From contig JACPCV010000001.1 in the NCBI GenBank assembly GCA_016184345.1, positions 1 through 55,829 on the forward strand: DNA of 55,829 nt. Direction: 5' to 3'. Both the position numbers and the translations under genes were made by a program. This document shows, in pieces, positions 7,212-14,453 of this stretch (positions are counted from its first letter, which is position 1; every line of letters begins with the position of its first letter). This stretch comes from Candidatus Woesearchaeota archaeon (GTDB lineage: Archaea > Nanobdellota > Nanobdellia > Woesearchaeales > UBA10216). The notes under the pieces are model-generated. The model did not search any database. It saw only the letters and a list, made by a program, of their open reading frames with translations, and was not told the DNA's origin.

Positions 7212-9128
7212 CTACGTTACCTTCACGCTCACAACATTTCTTACAGCCTTGAGCTTCTTGACAAGCTCTTCCTGCTGGCCTGCCACGCTTATGCCTGAGA
7301 CTTCAAAGCTGAGGTAGAGCTTGTTCCGCGTTGACTTTGTGTTGACTGACTCGACTTTCAGCATCTGGGATGTCAGCGTGTTGAGTATGTCTGCGAATAT
7401 TCCTATCCTGTCAACGATTTCAATCATCAGCGAGCTTATGCGTTTCTTCTCATCTTTCCAGCCAAGCTCTACCAGCTTCCCTTCAGGAAACTCTTTTACG
7501 TTTTCGCAGTTGCGGTGGTGTATGATGACGTGCCCGTCCTTTGACTTGTAGCCGGCTGCCGGCTCGCCGTATTTCAGGTAGCAGCACTTTGGCACCTGCA
7601 GCAGTGATGGCTTGATGCCTTTCGCGTCTATCTTTTCAATTATTTCTGCTGCGGTGAGCGCCTGGCCTTCCTTCTTGCTTGTGTCTTCAGCAGCTATTCC
7701 TAGCGCCCTCCTTATCTTTTCCCTTGCAAACCCTGTCTTTGCTATGGCTAGCCACTGCCTTGAGGGCTTGGCGTCCTTTGAAGTTACTATCTCAACTACG
7801 TCGCCAGGGCTAAGCTCATGATCCAGGGGCACTATGCTGCCGTTGACCTTTGCTGCCTTGCACTTGTTTCCTATCTCTGTATGCACGGCATAGGCAAAAT
7901 CAATCGGCGTTGCCTTCTCAGGGAGGTGTATCGGGTCGCCTTTCGGCGTCAGGACGTAGATTTCATCGCGGAACATGTCCACTTTCAGGCTCTCAACAAA
8001 GTCCTTGGCTGATTCTGAGCTTCTCCACTCAAGTATCTGCTTGAGCCAGGCCACCTTGCGGTCAAACTGCCTGTCCCTCTGTGTTCCCTTGTAGCGCCAG
8101 TGCGCAGCTATGCCCTCCTCTGCCACATGGTGCATTGCCAGCGTCCTTATCTGGACCTCTACGGGCTTGTTGTCAAAGAGGATTTCAGTGTGCAGGCTTT
8201 GATACATATTCGGCTTGGGGTTTGTTATATAGTCGTCAAACCTGTTCAGTATCGGAGTCCACTTGGAGTGTATTGTGTTGAGTGCCCTGTAGCAGTTGTC
8301 TGTGCTTGTGGTTATCACCCTGATTGCAGACAGGTCCCTTACATCTTCAAATGGTATCCTTTTTGCAAGCATTTTCTTGTATATGCCGTAGAAGTTCTTG
8401 GCCCTTCCGACAACAGCTGCAGGCAGGTCATTGTCATCAAGCAGCTTTTTGACTGCGGCCACTACTCTTTTGACTTCCCTCTCCCTCTCTTCCTTCTTCT
8501 TGGCAACCCTTGCCTTCAGCTCCTGGTAGATGCCTGGCTCAAGGAACCTGAGGCACAGGTCTTCAAGCTCTGATTTCATCTTGTACATGCCCAGCTTGTA
8601 GGCTATTGGCACATAAATCTCGAGCGTTTCCTGCGCTATTTCGCGCTGCTGGGCCTGCGTGAGGTATTTCAGTGTCCGCATGTTGTGCAGCCTGTCAGCG
8701 AGCTTGACAAGTATCACCCTGATGTCCTTGATGGATGCCAGCAGGACCTTCCTGATGTTCTCTGCCCTGTCCTCGCCGGTTGTCTTGAGGGCAATCTTCT
8801 TTGTAACGCCTTCCACAATTGAGGCAACAGCATTGCCAAATTCTCTTTTCAGCTGCTCCTTCGTTGTCTTGGTATCTTCAATGACGTCATGCAGCAGCGC
8901 AGCCGCTATGGTTTCAGAATCCATGTGCAGCTCAGCAAGGATATGAGCTACATTAAGGACGTGGTGAAAGTATTCCTCGCCGGATATCCTTTTTTGCCCC
9001 GAATGCGCTGCCTGTGCAAAGCTGTAAGCCCTGCCTATCAGCCCGGTATCAGCTTTTGGGTTGTTGGCAAGCACATGCTTCAGGAACTCCTCTCTGCCTA
9101 TCCCTATGACAAGGTTCTCGTTTTTCAT
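7212..9128 (-). CDS. rel: Rel/SpoT-type (p)ppGpp synthetase-hydrolase
   Basis: 638 residues with the full long-RSH layout. The HD hydrolase domain has H80-D81 and E84-D85 (HDVIEDT). The synthetase domain (~230-350) has GRAKNFYGIYKKM and PKPNMYQSLHTEI. TGS domain at ~388-450, a conserved Cys segment (CCYLKYGEP), and a C-terminal ACT domain from ~565. The catalytic-mode motif reads RFDD (296-299), between the RxKD of bifunctional Rel/SpoT and the ExDD of RelA. Long RSH enzymes are typical of bacteria and rare in archaea, so transfer is likely. The minus-strand promoter GCTATAAAAGA lies at ~9170-9181. Confidence 0.9.
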   Translation of the reverse strand: MKNENLVIGIGREEFLKHVLANNPKADTGLIGRAYSFAQAAHSGQKRISGEEYFHHVLNVAHILAELHMDSETIAAALLHDVIEDTKTTKEQLKREFGNAVASIVEGVTKKIALKTTGEDRAENIRKVLLASIKDIRVILVKLADRLHNMRTLKYLTQAQQREIAQETLEIYVPIAYKLGMYKMKSELEDLCLRFLEPGIYQELKARVAKKKEEREREVKRVVAAVKKLLDDNDLPAAVVGRAKNFYGIYKKMLAKRIPFEDVRDLSAIRVITTSTDNCYRALNTIHSKWTPILNRFDDYITNPKPNMYQSLHTEILFDNKPVEVQIRTLAMHHVAEEGIAAHWRYKGTQRDRQFDRKVAWLKQILEWRSSESAKDFVESLKVDMFRDEIYVLTPKGDPIHLPEKATPIDFAYAVHTEIGNKCKAAKVNGSIVPLDHELSPGDVVEIVTSKDAKPSRQWLAIAKTGFAREKIRRALGIAAEDTSKKEGQALTAAEIIEKIDAKGIKPSLLQVPKCCYLKYGEPAAGYKSKDGHVIIHHRNCENVKEFPEGKLVELGWKDEKKRISSLMIEIVDRIGIFADILNTLTSQMLKVESVNTKSTRNKLYLSFEVSGISVAGQQEELVKKLKAVRNVVSVKVT

Positions 9129-9179
9129 GCCTTTGCCTCGTTAACAGGTGCAGCTTAATCTATTTTTTGCTCTTTTATA

Positions 9180-9351
9180 GCATCGGAGCTTAATAATCGG
9201 ATACGAATAGTCGCTCCGATGCATATAGGAGAGGAACGTATCATTCCGAAAATCTAGTTCCTCTCCTATAGTTGGCGACAATAGTAAAGCATATAGCTAC
9301 TCGCCAACTAAATAGTAAAAGACAGACAAGATTATGACTTATTTCTGTCTT
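9180..9351. repeat. Array of four consecutive hairpins
   Basis: Four perfect inverted repeats follow each other: GCATCGGAGC/GCTCCGATGC (9180-9189, 9213-9222); a 14-bp stem TATAGGAGAGGAAC (9224-9237, 9257-9270); TAGTTGGCGA/TCGCCAACTA (9269-9278, 9301-9310); AAGACAGA/TCTGTCTT (9319-9326, 9344-9351). Loops are 23, 19, 22 and 17 bases and AT-rich. The stems are unrelated, so this is not a CRISPR or a simple direct repeat. The array fills the divergent gap between the rel and TFB promoters. Confidence 0.8.
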
Positions 9352-9440
9352 GCACTACTTTGGGCAGCAGGGTGGTGACAGCAGAAACCAGCCTAAAAAA
9401 GTTCGCATAACGGCGTTCTCGGCGGAGTTTTCCAACACAC

Positions 9441-9694
9441 GACCGAAAGGTTTAAATATAAGCTAATATAACTCTTTAAAAAGTTTGTTATCGCTGACGT
9501 AAAAATCAGTGACAACTATTGGCGCATTATGCCGCAGGACGCTGTTCGGGTGGTTGTTGGAACGGTTTTGGGGGGAGAGAATTCGGCTCCAGCTTGTGGA
9601 GCAATAGGCGTTATTTGCCGTTGGTAACGGCAGTTAATGATACGTGGGAGCGCAACTTGATTTTCGCAGTCCATAATTGACAAGGTGATAAAAA
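9441..9694 (+). promoter_or_regulatory. TFB promoter and long structured leader
   Basis: A strong BRE/TATA (CGAAAGGTTTAAATATA, 9444-9460) predicts a start near 9483, leaving about 200 untranslated bases before the TFB ATG. That is unusual here, where most genes are nearly leaderless. The leader holds hairpins TCGCTGA/TCAGTGA (~9491-9512), GCTCCA/TGGAGC (9586-9602) and GCCGTT/AACGGC (9617-9631). It could be a regulatory leader or a separate small RNA. Bases 9352-9440 hold nothing I recognise. Confidence 0.5.
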
Positions 9695-10624
9695 ATGCCT
9701 GAGTACGTGAAAAAGTGCCCGGAATGTGGCAGCATCAACCTTTTCTGGAACAAAGAGAAGGGTGAAGTCATTTGCAAGGATTGCGGCCTCGTCATTGAGG
9801 AGAAGATGATTGACTTCGGCCAGGAATGGAGGGAGTTTGATTCTGAAGAGGGCGAAAAGCTCAGGAGAGCCGGTGCCCCTATGACTTACACGCAGTACGA
9901 CCAGGGCCTTGGCACTGAAGTCGGCAAGATGGCTGACCTCAGCAAGCTTGGCAGCAAGAGCAGGAACAAGTTCTTCCGCCTTAGGAAGTGGCAGTACAGG
10001 ATTTCAACAGCAATTGAGCGCAACCTGAAGCTTGCCCTGGCTGAACTGAAGAGGGTTGCTTCTTACCTTAAGCTTCCGAGGTCTGTTGAAGAGGAATCAG
10101 CGAGGATTTACACCATGGCTGTCCAGCGCGGTCTTGTAAGGGGAAGGTCCATGGAGTCGGTAGTTGCAGGCGCGTTGTACGCTGCGTGCAGGCGCCATGA
10201 GGTCCCAAGGACTTTGGACGAGCTTTCCGAAGCTTCCAGCATTGAGAAGAAGGAAATCGGCAGGACTTACCGCTTTGTAACCAGGGAATTGGGCATAAGC
10301 ATCCTTCCAAGCAACCCTGCAGATTACATCCCGAGGTTTGCCTCGGCATTGAAGCTGACAGCAGAGACCCAGTCCAAGGCGATTGAGATTCTTGAAAGAG
10401 CGCAGAAGGAAGAGCTTACTTCAGGGAGGGGCCCGACAGGCATCGCGGCTGCAGCGTTGTACGTTTCAGCCCTCATACATGGCGAGAAGCGCACCCAGAG
10501 GGAGGTTGCTGACGTTGCAGGCGTTACCGAGGTCACAATCAGGAACAGGTACAAGGAGCTTCTTGACCAGCTAAAGCTTGAGAAGGAAATCCGCAAGGCC
10601 AAGAAGAAGCTGGTTGCGGTTTAG
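9695..10624 (+). CDS. tfb: Transcription initiation factor TFB
   Basis: 309 residues, standard TFB length. The N-terminal zinc ribbon has CPECGSINLFW and CKDCGLVIEE, followed by the B-reader/linker with DFGQEWREFD, and then two cyclin folds (~110-200 and ~205-300), the second beginning YIPRFASALKL. TFB binds the TBP-TATA complex and the BRE and recruits RNA polymerase. It is the only general transcription factor in the window. The stem-rich leader suggests post-transcriptional control. Confidence 0.95.
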   Translation: MPEYVKKCPECGSINLFWNKEKGEVICKDCGLVIEEKMIDFGQEWREFDSEEGEKLRRAGAPMTYTQYDQGLGTEVGKMADLSKLGSKSRNKFFRLRKWQYRISTAIERNLKLALAELKRVASYLKLPRSVEEESARIYTMAVQRGLVRGRSMESVVAGALYAACRRHEVPRTLDELSEASSIEKKEIGRTYRFVTRELGISILPSNPADYIPRFASALKLTAETQSKAIEILERAQKEELTSGRGPTGIAAAALYVSALIHGEKRTQREVADVAGVTEVTIRNRYKELLDQLKLEKEIRKAKKKLVAV

Positions 10625-10670
10625 AAGCTCGTTGCAGTTTAAAACGAGCTATATCGGATAATTCATTTTC

Positions 10671-11334
10671 ATGACTCTTGGAAATCCGCAAGCCCATAAG
10701 CGGCTTGGTGAATTAATCAATGAATTACGCAAACTGGAGCATGAATTAGGCTTGCCTTCTCAGCATGTTGAAATTTTTCATAGGGCTGTCAATGTCCTAA
10801 GTGAACTCGAGGCAGAGATGGGCGCTCAGGCTGTTCCTGCTGCTGAAGCTACCCATTCGCCCACGTTTTCGCCCCAAACATACGAAGCGCTTAGATGCTC
10901 TGGCAATAATCACAGGGGCTGAAAAGATTCTCACATATGTGCTAGAGAGTAGGTTAGATCATATCACTCCACTTCTGGGTGAAGCTCTTTACGAGTGGAG
11001 GGAAGGGAGTTACAAGGTAAAGGAAAGAATTGCCAAAATTGCCAAGGGAGATACTGGCGCAATTGAGCGGGTTGCAGCTGAAGCATTTTCGGAAGCTATC
11101 TCGAAGGCTGATGCCGATGCTGCAATGAAACTATATATTGAAATCTTAGATAATGTGTATAATTTGATTAGACAAAAGGGAGTTTTTATGGCATTACGCA
11201 TTGGCTTCTTTTTAACTTCCGCTCAGACTTTTGCAAGAATAAGCAACTTAGAAACTGCGGAAGAAAAGATTGGGTACAATATGTTTGCAAACGCACTCGT
11301 GAAATTTTACATGTACATGCTTGACCTTCACTAA
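10671..11334 (+). pseudogene. Helical protein gene split by a +1 frameshift
   Basis: Frame one (10671-10922) gives MTLGNPQAHKRLGELINELR and ends soon after TYEALRCSGN. The +1 frame continues naturally as LDALAIITGAEKILTYVLES to 11334. Joined near 10890 they give one protein of about 220 residues, helical throughout, with no recognised family. The junction reads GCG CTT AGA TGC, where a shift past one base restores the frame. It may be a recent mutation, a sequencing error or (less likely) programmed frameshifting. It follows TFB by 46 bp. Confidence 0.55.
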
Positions 11335-11342
11335 ACTACTGA

Positions 11343-11406
11343 CGGGTTTCGCCCCTATGGGGGCTCAACCCGCAGGGTTCTTGCCTCACCGGCGCACTAA
11401 AGCGCC
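11343..11406. repeat. Nested palindromes between convergent genes
   Basis: CGGGTT (11343-11348) pairs with AACCCG (11367-11372), enclosing CCCC/GGGG. A second hairpin GGCGC/GCGCC spans 11391-11406. They lie between the end of the frame-split gene and the end of vapC. They could act as a bidirectional terminator or be another member of the window's palindrome family. Confidence 0.55.
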
Positions 11407-11431
11407 CTGTAAAGCACCTTTTCAAAATCAG

Positions 11432-11827
11432 CTACAGCTTAATTCTTTTTATCCCTTTGGCCCTGTCAAAGTCGCTGTCATCACTGACTATTTCTGTTAT
11501 CGCAAAGCTTTCCATTACCGCAGCGTGGAATGCATCTCTTGGCTTGAGGCCGAATCCCTCAATGAAGTTTAATGCAAGCAAAGGGATTTCCGAGTTCACT
11601 TCCTTTATTTCCAGGTTCGGTATGGCATAGATTCCTTCAACGAATTGCCTCAATTCCGCCTTTCTGCCGCTTTTAACCACCGCCCACATTGCCTCATCAA
11701 GCGCCAAGGCGGAAGTTACCGCTTCTTTTCCTTTGACTATTTGCTGCAGCAGCAAGCGTGAGTTCTCGCCTTTTTGGGACTGGTCAAAAAAGCAGAACAC
11801 AAGGAAGTTCGCGTCTAAGTAAATCAT
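11432..11827 (-). CDS. PIN-domain toxin (VapC-like)
   Basis: 131 residues with PIN acidic residues D5 (MIYLDANFLV), D44/E45 (LALDEAMW), D98 (KPRDAFHAAVM) and D116-D119 (SDDSDFD). The domain is complete. It overlaps the antitoxin stop by one base (TGATG), so translation is coupled. The C-terminal SDDSDFDRAKGIKRIKL resembles the truncated PIN fragment at 26500-26631, so the two may share ancestry. Confidence 0.85.
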   Translation of the reverse strand: MIYLDANFLVFCFFDQSQKGENSRLLLQQIVKGKEAVTSALALDEAMWAVVKSGRKAELRQFVEGIYAIPNLEIKEVNSEIPLLALNFIEGFGLKPRDAFHAAVMESFAITEIVSDDSDFDRAKGIKRIKL

Positions 11828-12087
11828 CAGCCACCGCCGTACTTTTTGCCGAATTCCTCATCATAGAGCCTGTCGCCGTATACCCACTTGGAAACGTTTC
11901 CGCCATGCTTCCTTGCCATCTCTCTTGCCCTTTCCACTATGTCATCTGCTGATAACGGCCTTATCTCTACCGTTTTTTCCTTTACTTCAAGCAGGGCCTG
12001 GCTGTTTTCCTTGAGCCCTATGCTTTCCCTTACCACTTTGGGTATTACAAGTTGCCCCTTTCCTCCAAGTTTAACTTTAATTATCAC
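11827..12087 (-). CDS. AbrB-fold antitoxin (VapB-like)
   Basis: 86 residues from a GTG start at 12085-12087, preceded by GGTGAG. The AbrB motif is KLGGKGQLVIPKVVRESIGL, and the C-terminal part (ADDIVERAREMARKHGGNV) is the toxin-binding helix. A TATA element on the minus strand (AGTATAAATACC, ~12119-12130) lies about 35 bp upstream. First gene of a vapBC operon with the PIN gene at 11432-11827. Confidence 0.8.
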   Translation of the reverse strand: MIIKVKLGGKGQLVIPKVVRESIGLKENSQALLEVKEKTVEIRPLSADDIVERAREMARKHGGNVSKWVYGDRLYDEEFGKKYGGG

Positions 12088-12125
12088 TTTTTCTCACCTA
12101 ATGTATAACTAAGTAGCACTGGTAT

Positions 12126-12470
12126 TTATACTTTTCTTTTTCCATAGTACGTATATAGCGCCTCCTCAAAATTAACCAGCTTATTGTTCTTTACCTTGAT
12201 TCCTTCCTTCCGCAGCATTTCCGCCTTCTTCCCCAGCCCCCTCGCAAATCCCACCAGTGAGCCGTCGCTGCCGACAACCCTGTGGCACGGCACAATATCT
12301 CGTTTTTGGATTGACCCTTTTGCGAAAAGGGTCATGGGATTCCTGTTAAGCGCATTCCCGACAGCGCGGTAGGCTTTTGTTTTCATTGCTGCAGCTATTT
12401 CTTTGTAGGTCGTTACTTTGCCTTTCGGAACCTTTCTGCACAGCTGCCAGACTTTTTCGGAAAATCGCAT
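12126..12470 (-). CDS. ogt: Methylated-DNA-protein cysteine methyltransferase (Ogt)
   Basis: 114 residues, essentially only the C-terminal DNA-binding domain. The active site IVPCHRVV contains C62, the alkyl acceptor that directly reverses O6-alkylguanine. The N-terminal part (PKGKVTTYKEIAAAM, YRAVGNALNRNP) is canonical. Between NP (44-45) and VPCHRV the family usually has a few residues, while here about 12 extra (from M46 to R57) are encoded by a perfect palindrome. The insertion lies just before the catalytic cysteine, so activity needs testing. TATA-like sequence lies upstream near 12497-12505. Confidence 0.85.
   Translation of the reverse strand: MRFSEKVWQLCRKVPKGKVTTYKEIAAAMKTKAYRAVGNALNRNPMTLFAKGSIQKRDIVPCHRVVGSDGSLVGFARGLGKKAEMLRKEGIKVKNNKLVNFEEALYTYYGKRKV
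12312..12334. repeat. Palindromic element inside ogt
   Basis: TGACCCTTTT (12312-12321), loop GCG, AAAAGGGTCA (12325-12334). It is in frame inside ogt. A close relative, with the same flanking GAT and following T, lies at 14353-14375. Confidence 0.7.
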
Positions 12471-12514
12471 TAAATCCGTAATTATTGCGGTATGTATTAA
12501 AAATTATCTTTTGC

Positions 12515-12556
12515 CGTCGGAAAATTTCCGGAAAATCAGGGGCAAAGCTTATTAAG
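12515..12556 (+). promoter_or_regulatory. TTCCGGAAA repeat plus promoter
   Basis: Contains TTTCCGGAAAATCAGG, then GGCAAAGCTTATTAAG, matching the block at 4084-4124. CTTATTAA (12548-12555) is the probable TATA for the gene at 12580, giving a start site about 25 bases on and a nearly leaderless message. Confidence 0.5.
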
Positions 12557-12579
12557 AAGTTCGTCTATAAGTTAAACAC

Positions 12580-12900
12580 ATGAAGAGGTTCAGCATCAGC
12601 CCAATAGTGTATGATTGGATCTTTTGGATTTCAATCGGAGTTGTAGTGGTATGGATGATTCTAAAAGCAACGGGCATAATTCATTCACCAATCTGGCAGG
12701 AGCTGCTTCCTTTTGCTGGTGGTTTGGCCGCTATTGTGTCTTATTTTCAAAAAACAGGCAGATACCTTGAGAAAATCGACCATTTAGACAGAGACTTCCA
12801 TGAATTTAGGAGTAAAGCAGATATCAGATTTGATGAGGTCAAAGCAGATCTTCACAAGTACGATAACAGGCTGATTAGGATAGAGGCAAGGCTTAGTTAG
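12580..12900 (+). CDS. Small membrane protein with coiled-coil tail
   Basis: 106 residues. Two hydrophobic segments (about 9-28, VYDWIFWISIGVVVVWMIL; and about 38-55, WQELLPFAGGLAAIVSYF) are followed by a charged helical tail with heptad-like spacing (residues ~60-106, KIDHLDRDFHEFRSKADIRF). This is the layout of many small archaeal membrane coiled-coil proteins of unknown role. It ends four bases inside the convergent carbinolamine dehydratase gene. Confidence 0.6.
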   Translation: MKRFSISPIVYDWIFWISIGVVVVWMILKATGIIHSPIWQELLPFAGGLAAIVSYFQKTGRYLEKIDHLDRDFHEFRSKADIRFDEVKADLHKYDNRLIRIEARLS

Positions 12901-13097
12901 GAAAGTGTGTCAATCTTCGCTGCCATTATGAAGTCGTTCTCAGAAAGCCCTTTTATCGCGTGGGTTGTCAGCAGCAGCGTGACCTTGTTCCAGCTTATCG
13001 TGATGTCCGGGTGGTGGCCTGCTTCCTCTGGCTTCATCGGAGGCGTTCCTCCTTCGCACTGTAAGCATTTCTTTTCTGCAAGTTTCATTAACTGCAT
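12897..13097 (-). CDS. Pterin-4a-carbinolamine dehydratase-like, internally shortened
   Basis: 66 residues, against about 95-110 in the family. The N-terminus KKCLQCEGGTPPMKPEE and the C-terminus HHPDITISWNKVTLLLTTHA and beyond are both typical, including the catalytic HHPD histidines. The central helix of about 35 residues that normally lies between them is absent, and the reading frame stays open. Family role: dehydration of 4a-hydroxy-tetrahydrobiopterin or folding-related functions. Here it is probably non-functional or a minimal variant. It overlaps the upstream kinase fusion gene by 10 bp. Confidence 0.65.
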   Translation of the reverse strand: MQLMKLAEKKCLQCEGGTPPMKPEEAGHHPDITISWNKVTLLLTTHAIKGLSENDFIMAAKIDTLS

Positions 13098-14320
13098 ACA
13101 AGCGCTTCTATTTTTTTAAAATTTTCCTCGTTTTGGCTGTTTTTGTATTCCTGCGCGGCCGCAAGCAGCTCATTCCTGTCGATTGTTACCCCTTTCTGCC
13201 GCAGCAGCAAGTTTGCGTGCCTTACGGCCAGAAACTGGCACAGCTGGGTTATGTTCTTTGGCTGCTGTGTTTTCCTGCAGCGCTCAAAGTCAAGCATCGT
13301 GAGCTTTCCTCTTGAATCCACAAGCACGTGCTTTTGCGGCCTGGACATCTCCTCCTTGTTCACGCCAAGCTTATCGAGCTTCCTGCACTGTAGCAGCAAT
13401 TGCTTAATGGCATCTGAAATTTTCTTTTTCTCTTTGCAGCTGCTGATAAAATCCGTAATGAACTCTCCTTCAACAAACTCGTAGGCAAGCCAGTTCTTCT
13501 CCCTTGAGGAAAGCAGCAGCTTTGGCCCTATCCCTGCCTCGTTGAGCCTGCCGAGCCAGTTGATTTCGTTCTGTATCGTGGCAACTGCAGCGCTCTCTTT
13601 CCTCTTTGCCTTTACGACAACGGTTTTCCCCTTGTAGCTGCCTTTGTACAGTACCCCGCGGTTGCCTTTTTCAAACAATGCAATGCCCATAATCCCGTTT
13701 TGTTGCAGCTGCAGCAGCAATGGCGACTTTCTTATCGCGTAGGTGTATAATGTTTCAAAGAAGATGCGTTTTTGCCCTAATTCTTCAAATTCAAGGCAGC
13801 TTCTTTCTATTGCCTCGTCAACCTTCTGCTTGTTCGTGCGGCTGCTGAATACAACCAGCATCATCCCGTTATCTGCCAGATAATCGTTGCAGCTGCCAAT
13901 GAACCTTTGCAGTGTCTCATAGCCGTGCCTGCCGCCGTAGATTGCTTCATCATAAACGCCTTTGTCTTGTGGCAGGTAAGGTGGGTTGAATATTATCGTG
14001 TCAAAAGTCCTTTTTATGTTGCTGAACAGGTCGCTCTTTACAAGCGTGATTTTCCCGGCAACTTTTTCCTTCACTGCAGCAGCCGCAGCAAATTTCAGGG
14101 CTTCATCATTGATATCAGCGGCAACCACTGATTTTACTTCCTTCTTCATGCCAGCCGTGATTGCCTGTATCCCGCTTCCGGTTCCCATATCCAGCACCTT
14201 GCCGTAAGCGTGCTTCTCAACAGCAGCCGCAAGGAGTGCGCTGTCTTCCGTTGGGTTGTATATTGGCATGCTTTTGCGGTATCCGTTACATTTATAAATA
14301 ACCTCCTTATTCACAGCCAT
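13088..14320 (-). CDS. Mtq2/HemK2-like methyltransferase fused to COG2112-like protein kinase
   Basis: 410 residues. Residues 1-200 are a class I SAM methyltransferase with VLDMGTGSGIQ (motif I, ~43-53), AADIND (motif II) and FNPPYLP (111-117), the NPPY signature of glutamine N5-methyltransferases such as release-factor modifying Mtq2. Residues ~210-400 resemble the archaeal predicted Ser/Thr kinases of COG2112: ALFEKGNRGVLYKG, VVVKAKR (Lys), IGPKLLL and a TMLDFERC segment standing for DFG. The fusion suggests linked modification of the translation termination machinery, which is inference. Confidence 0.75.
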   Translation of the reverse strand: MAVNKEVIYKCNGYRKSMPIYNPTEDSALLAAAVEKHAYGKVLDMGTGSGIQAITAGMKKEVKSVVAADINDEALKFAAAAAVKEKVAGKITLVKSDLFSNIKRTFDTIIFNPPYLPQDKGVYDEAIYGGRHGYETLQRFIGSCNDYLADNGMMLVVFSSRTNKQKVDEAIERSCLEFEELGQKRIFFETLYTYAIRKSPLLLQLQQNGIMGIALFEKGNRGVLYKGSYKGKTVVVKAKRKESAAVATIQNEINWLGRLNEAGIGPKLLLSSREKNWLAYEFVEGEFITDFISSCKEKKKISDAIKQLLLQCRKLDKLGVNKEEMSRPQKHVLVDSRGKLTMLDFERCRKTQQPKNITQLCQFLAVRHANLLLRQKGVTIDRNELLAAAQEYKNSQNEENFKKIEALVCS

Positions 14321-14352
14321 TGCCCGAGCGTTATTTTACCGCTCTTTTTGAT

Positions 14353-14375
14353 TGACCTTTTTTCCAAAAAGGTCA
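14353..14375. repeat. Palindromic element upstream of uL1
   Basis: TGACCTTTTT (14353-14362), loop TCC, AAAAAGGTCA (14366-14375). Same design as the element inside ogt at 12312-12334: 10-bp stem, 3-base loop, preceded by GAT. It lies about 80 bp before the uL1 start and might also stop transcription from the left. Confidence 0.6.
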
Positions 14376-14453
14376 TTTTACTGCTTCGGCAGGAGGGCTG
14401 ACCCCTTTAACAAAGCGGTCAATCGGAAAACGCGATAGCTTTGGTGTTGTTTT

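Noticed and set aside
8081..8573. Plus-strand open frames inside rel
   Set aside because: They lie opposite a strongly conserved coding region and carry no recognisable domain.
9180..9351. CRISPR array
   Set aside because: The four stems differ from each other and there is no repeated unit with regular spacers.
9483..9694. RNase P or SRP RNA gene before TFB
   Set aside because: The conserved core motifs of either RNA are absent. Only a few small stems are seen.
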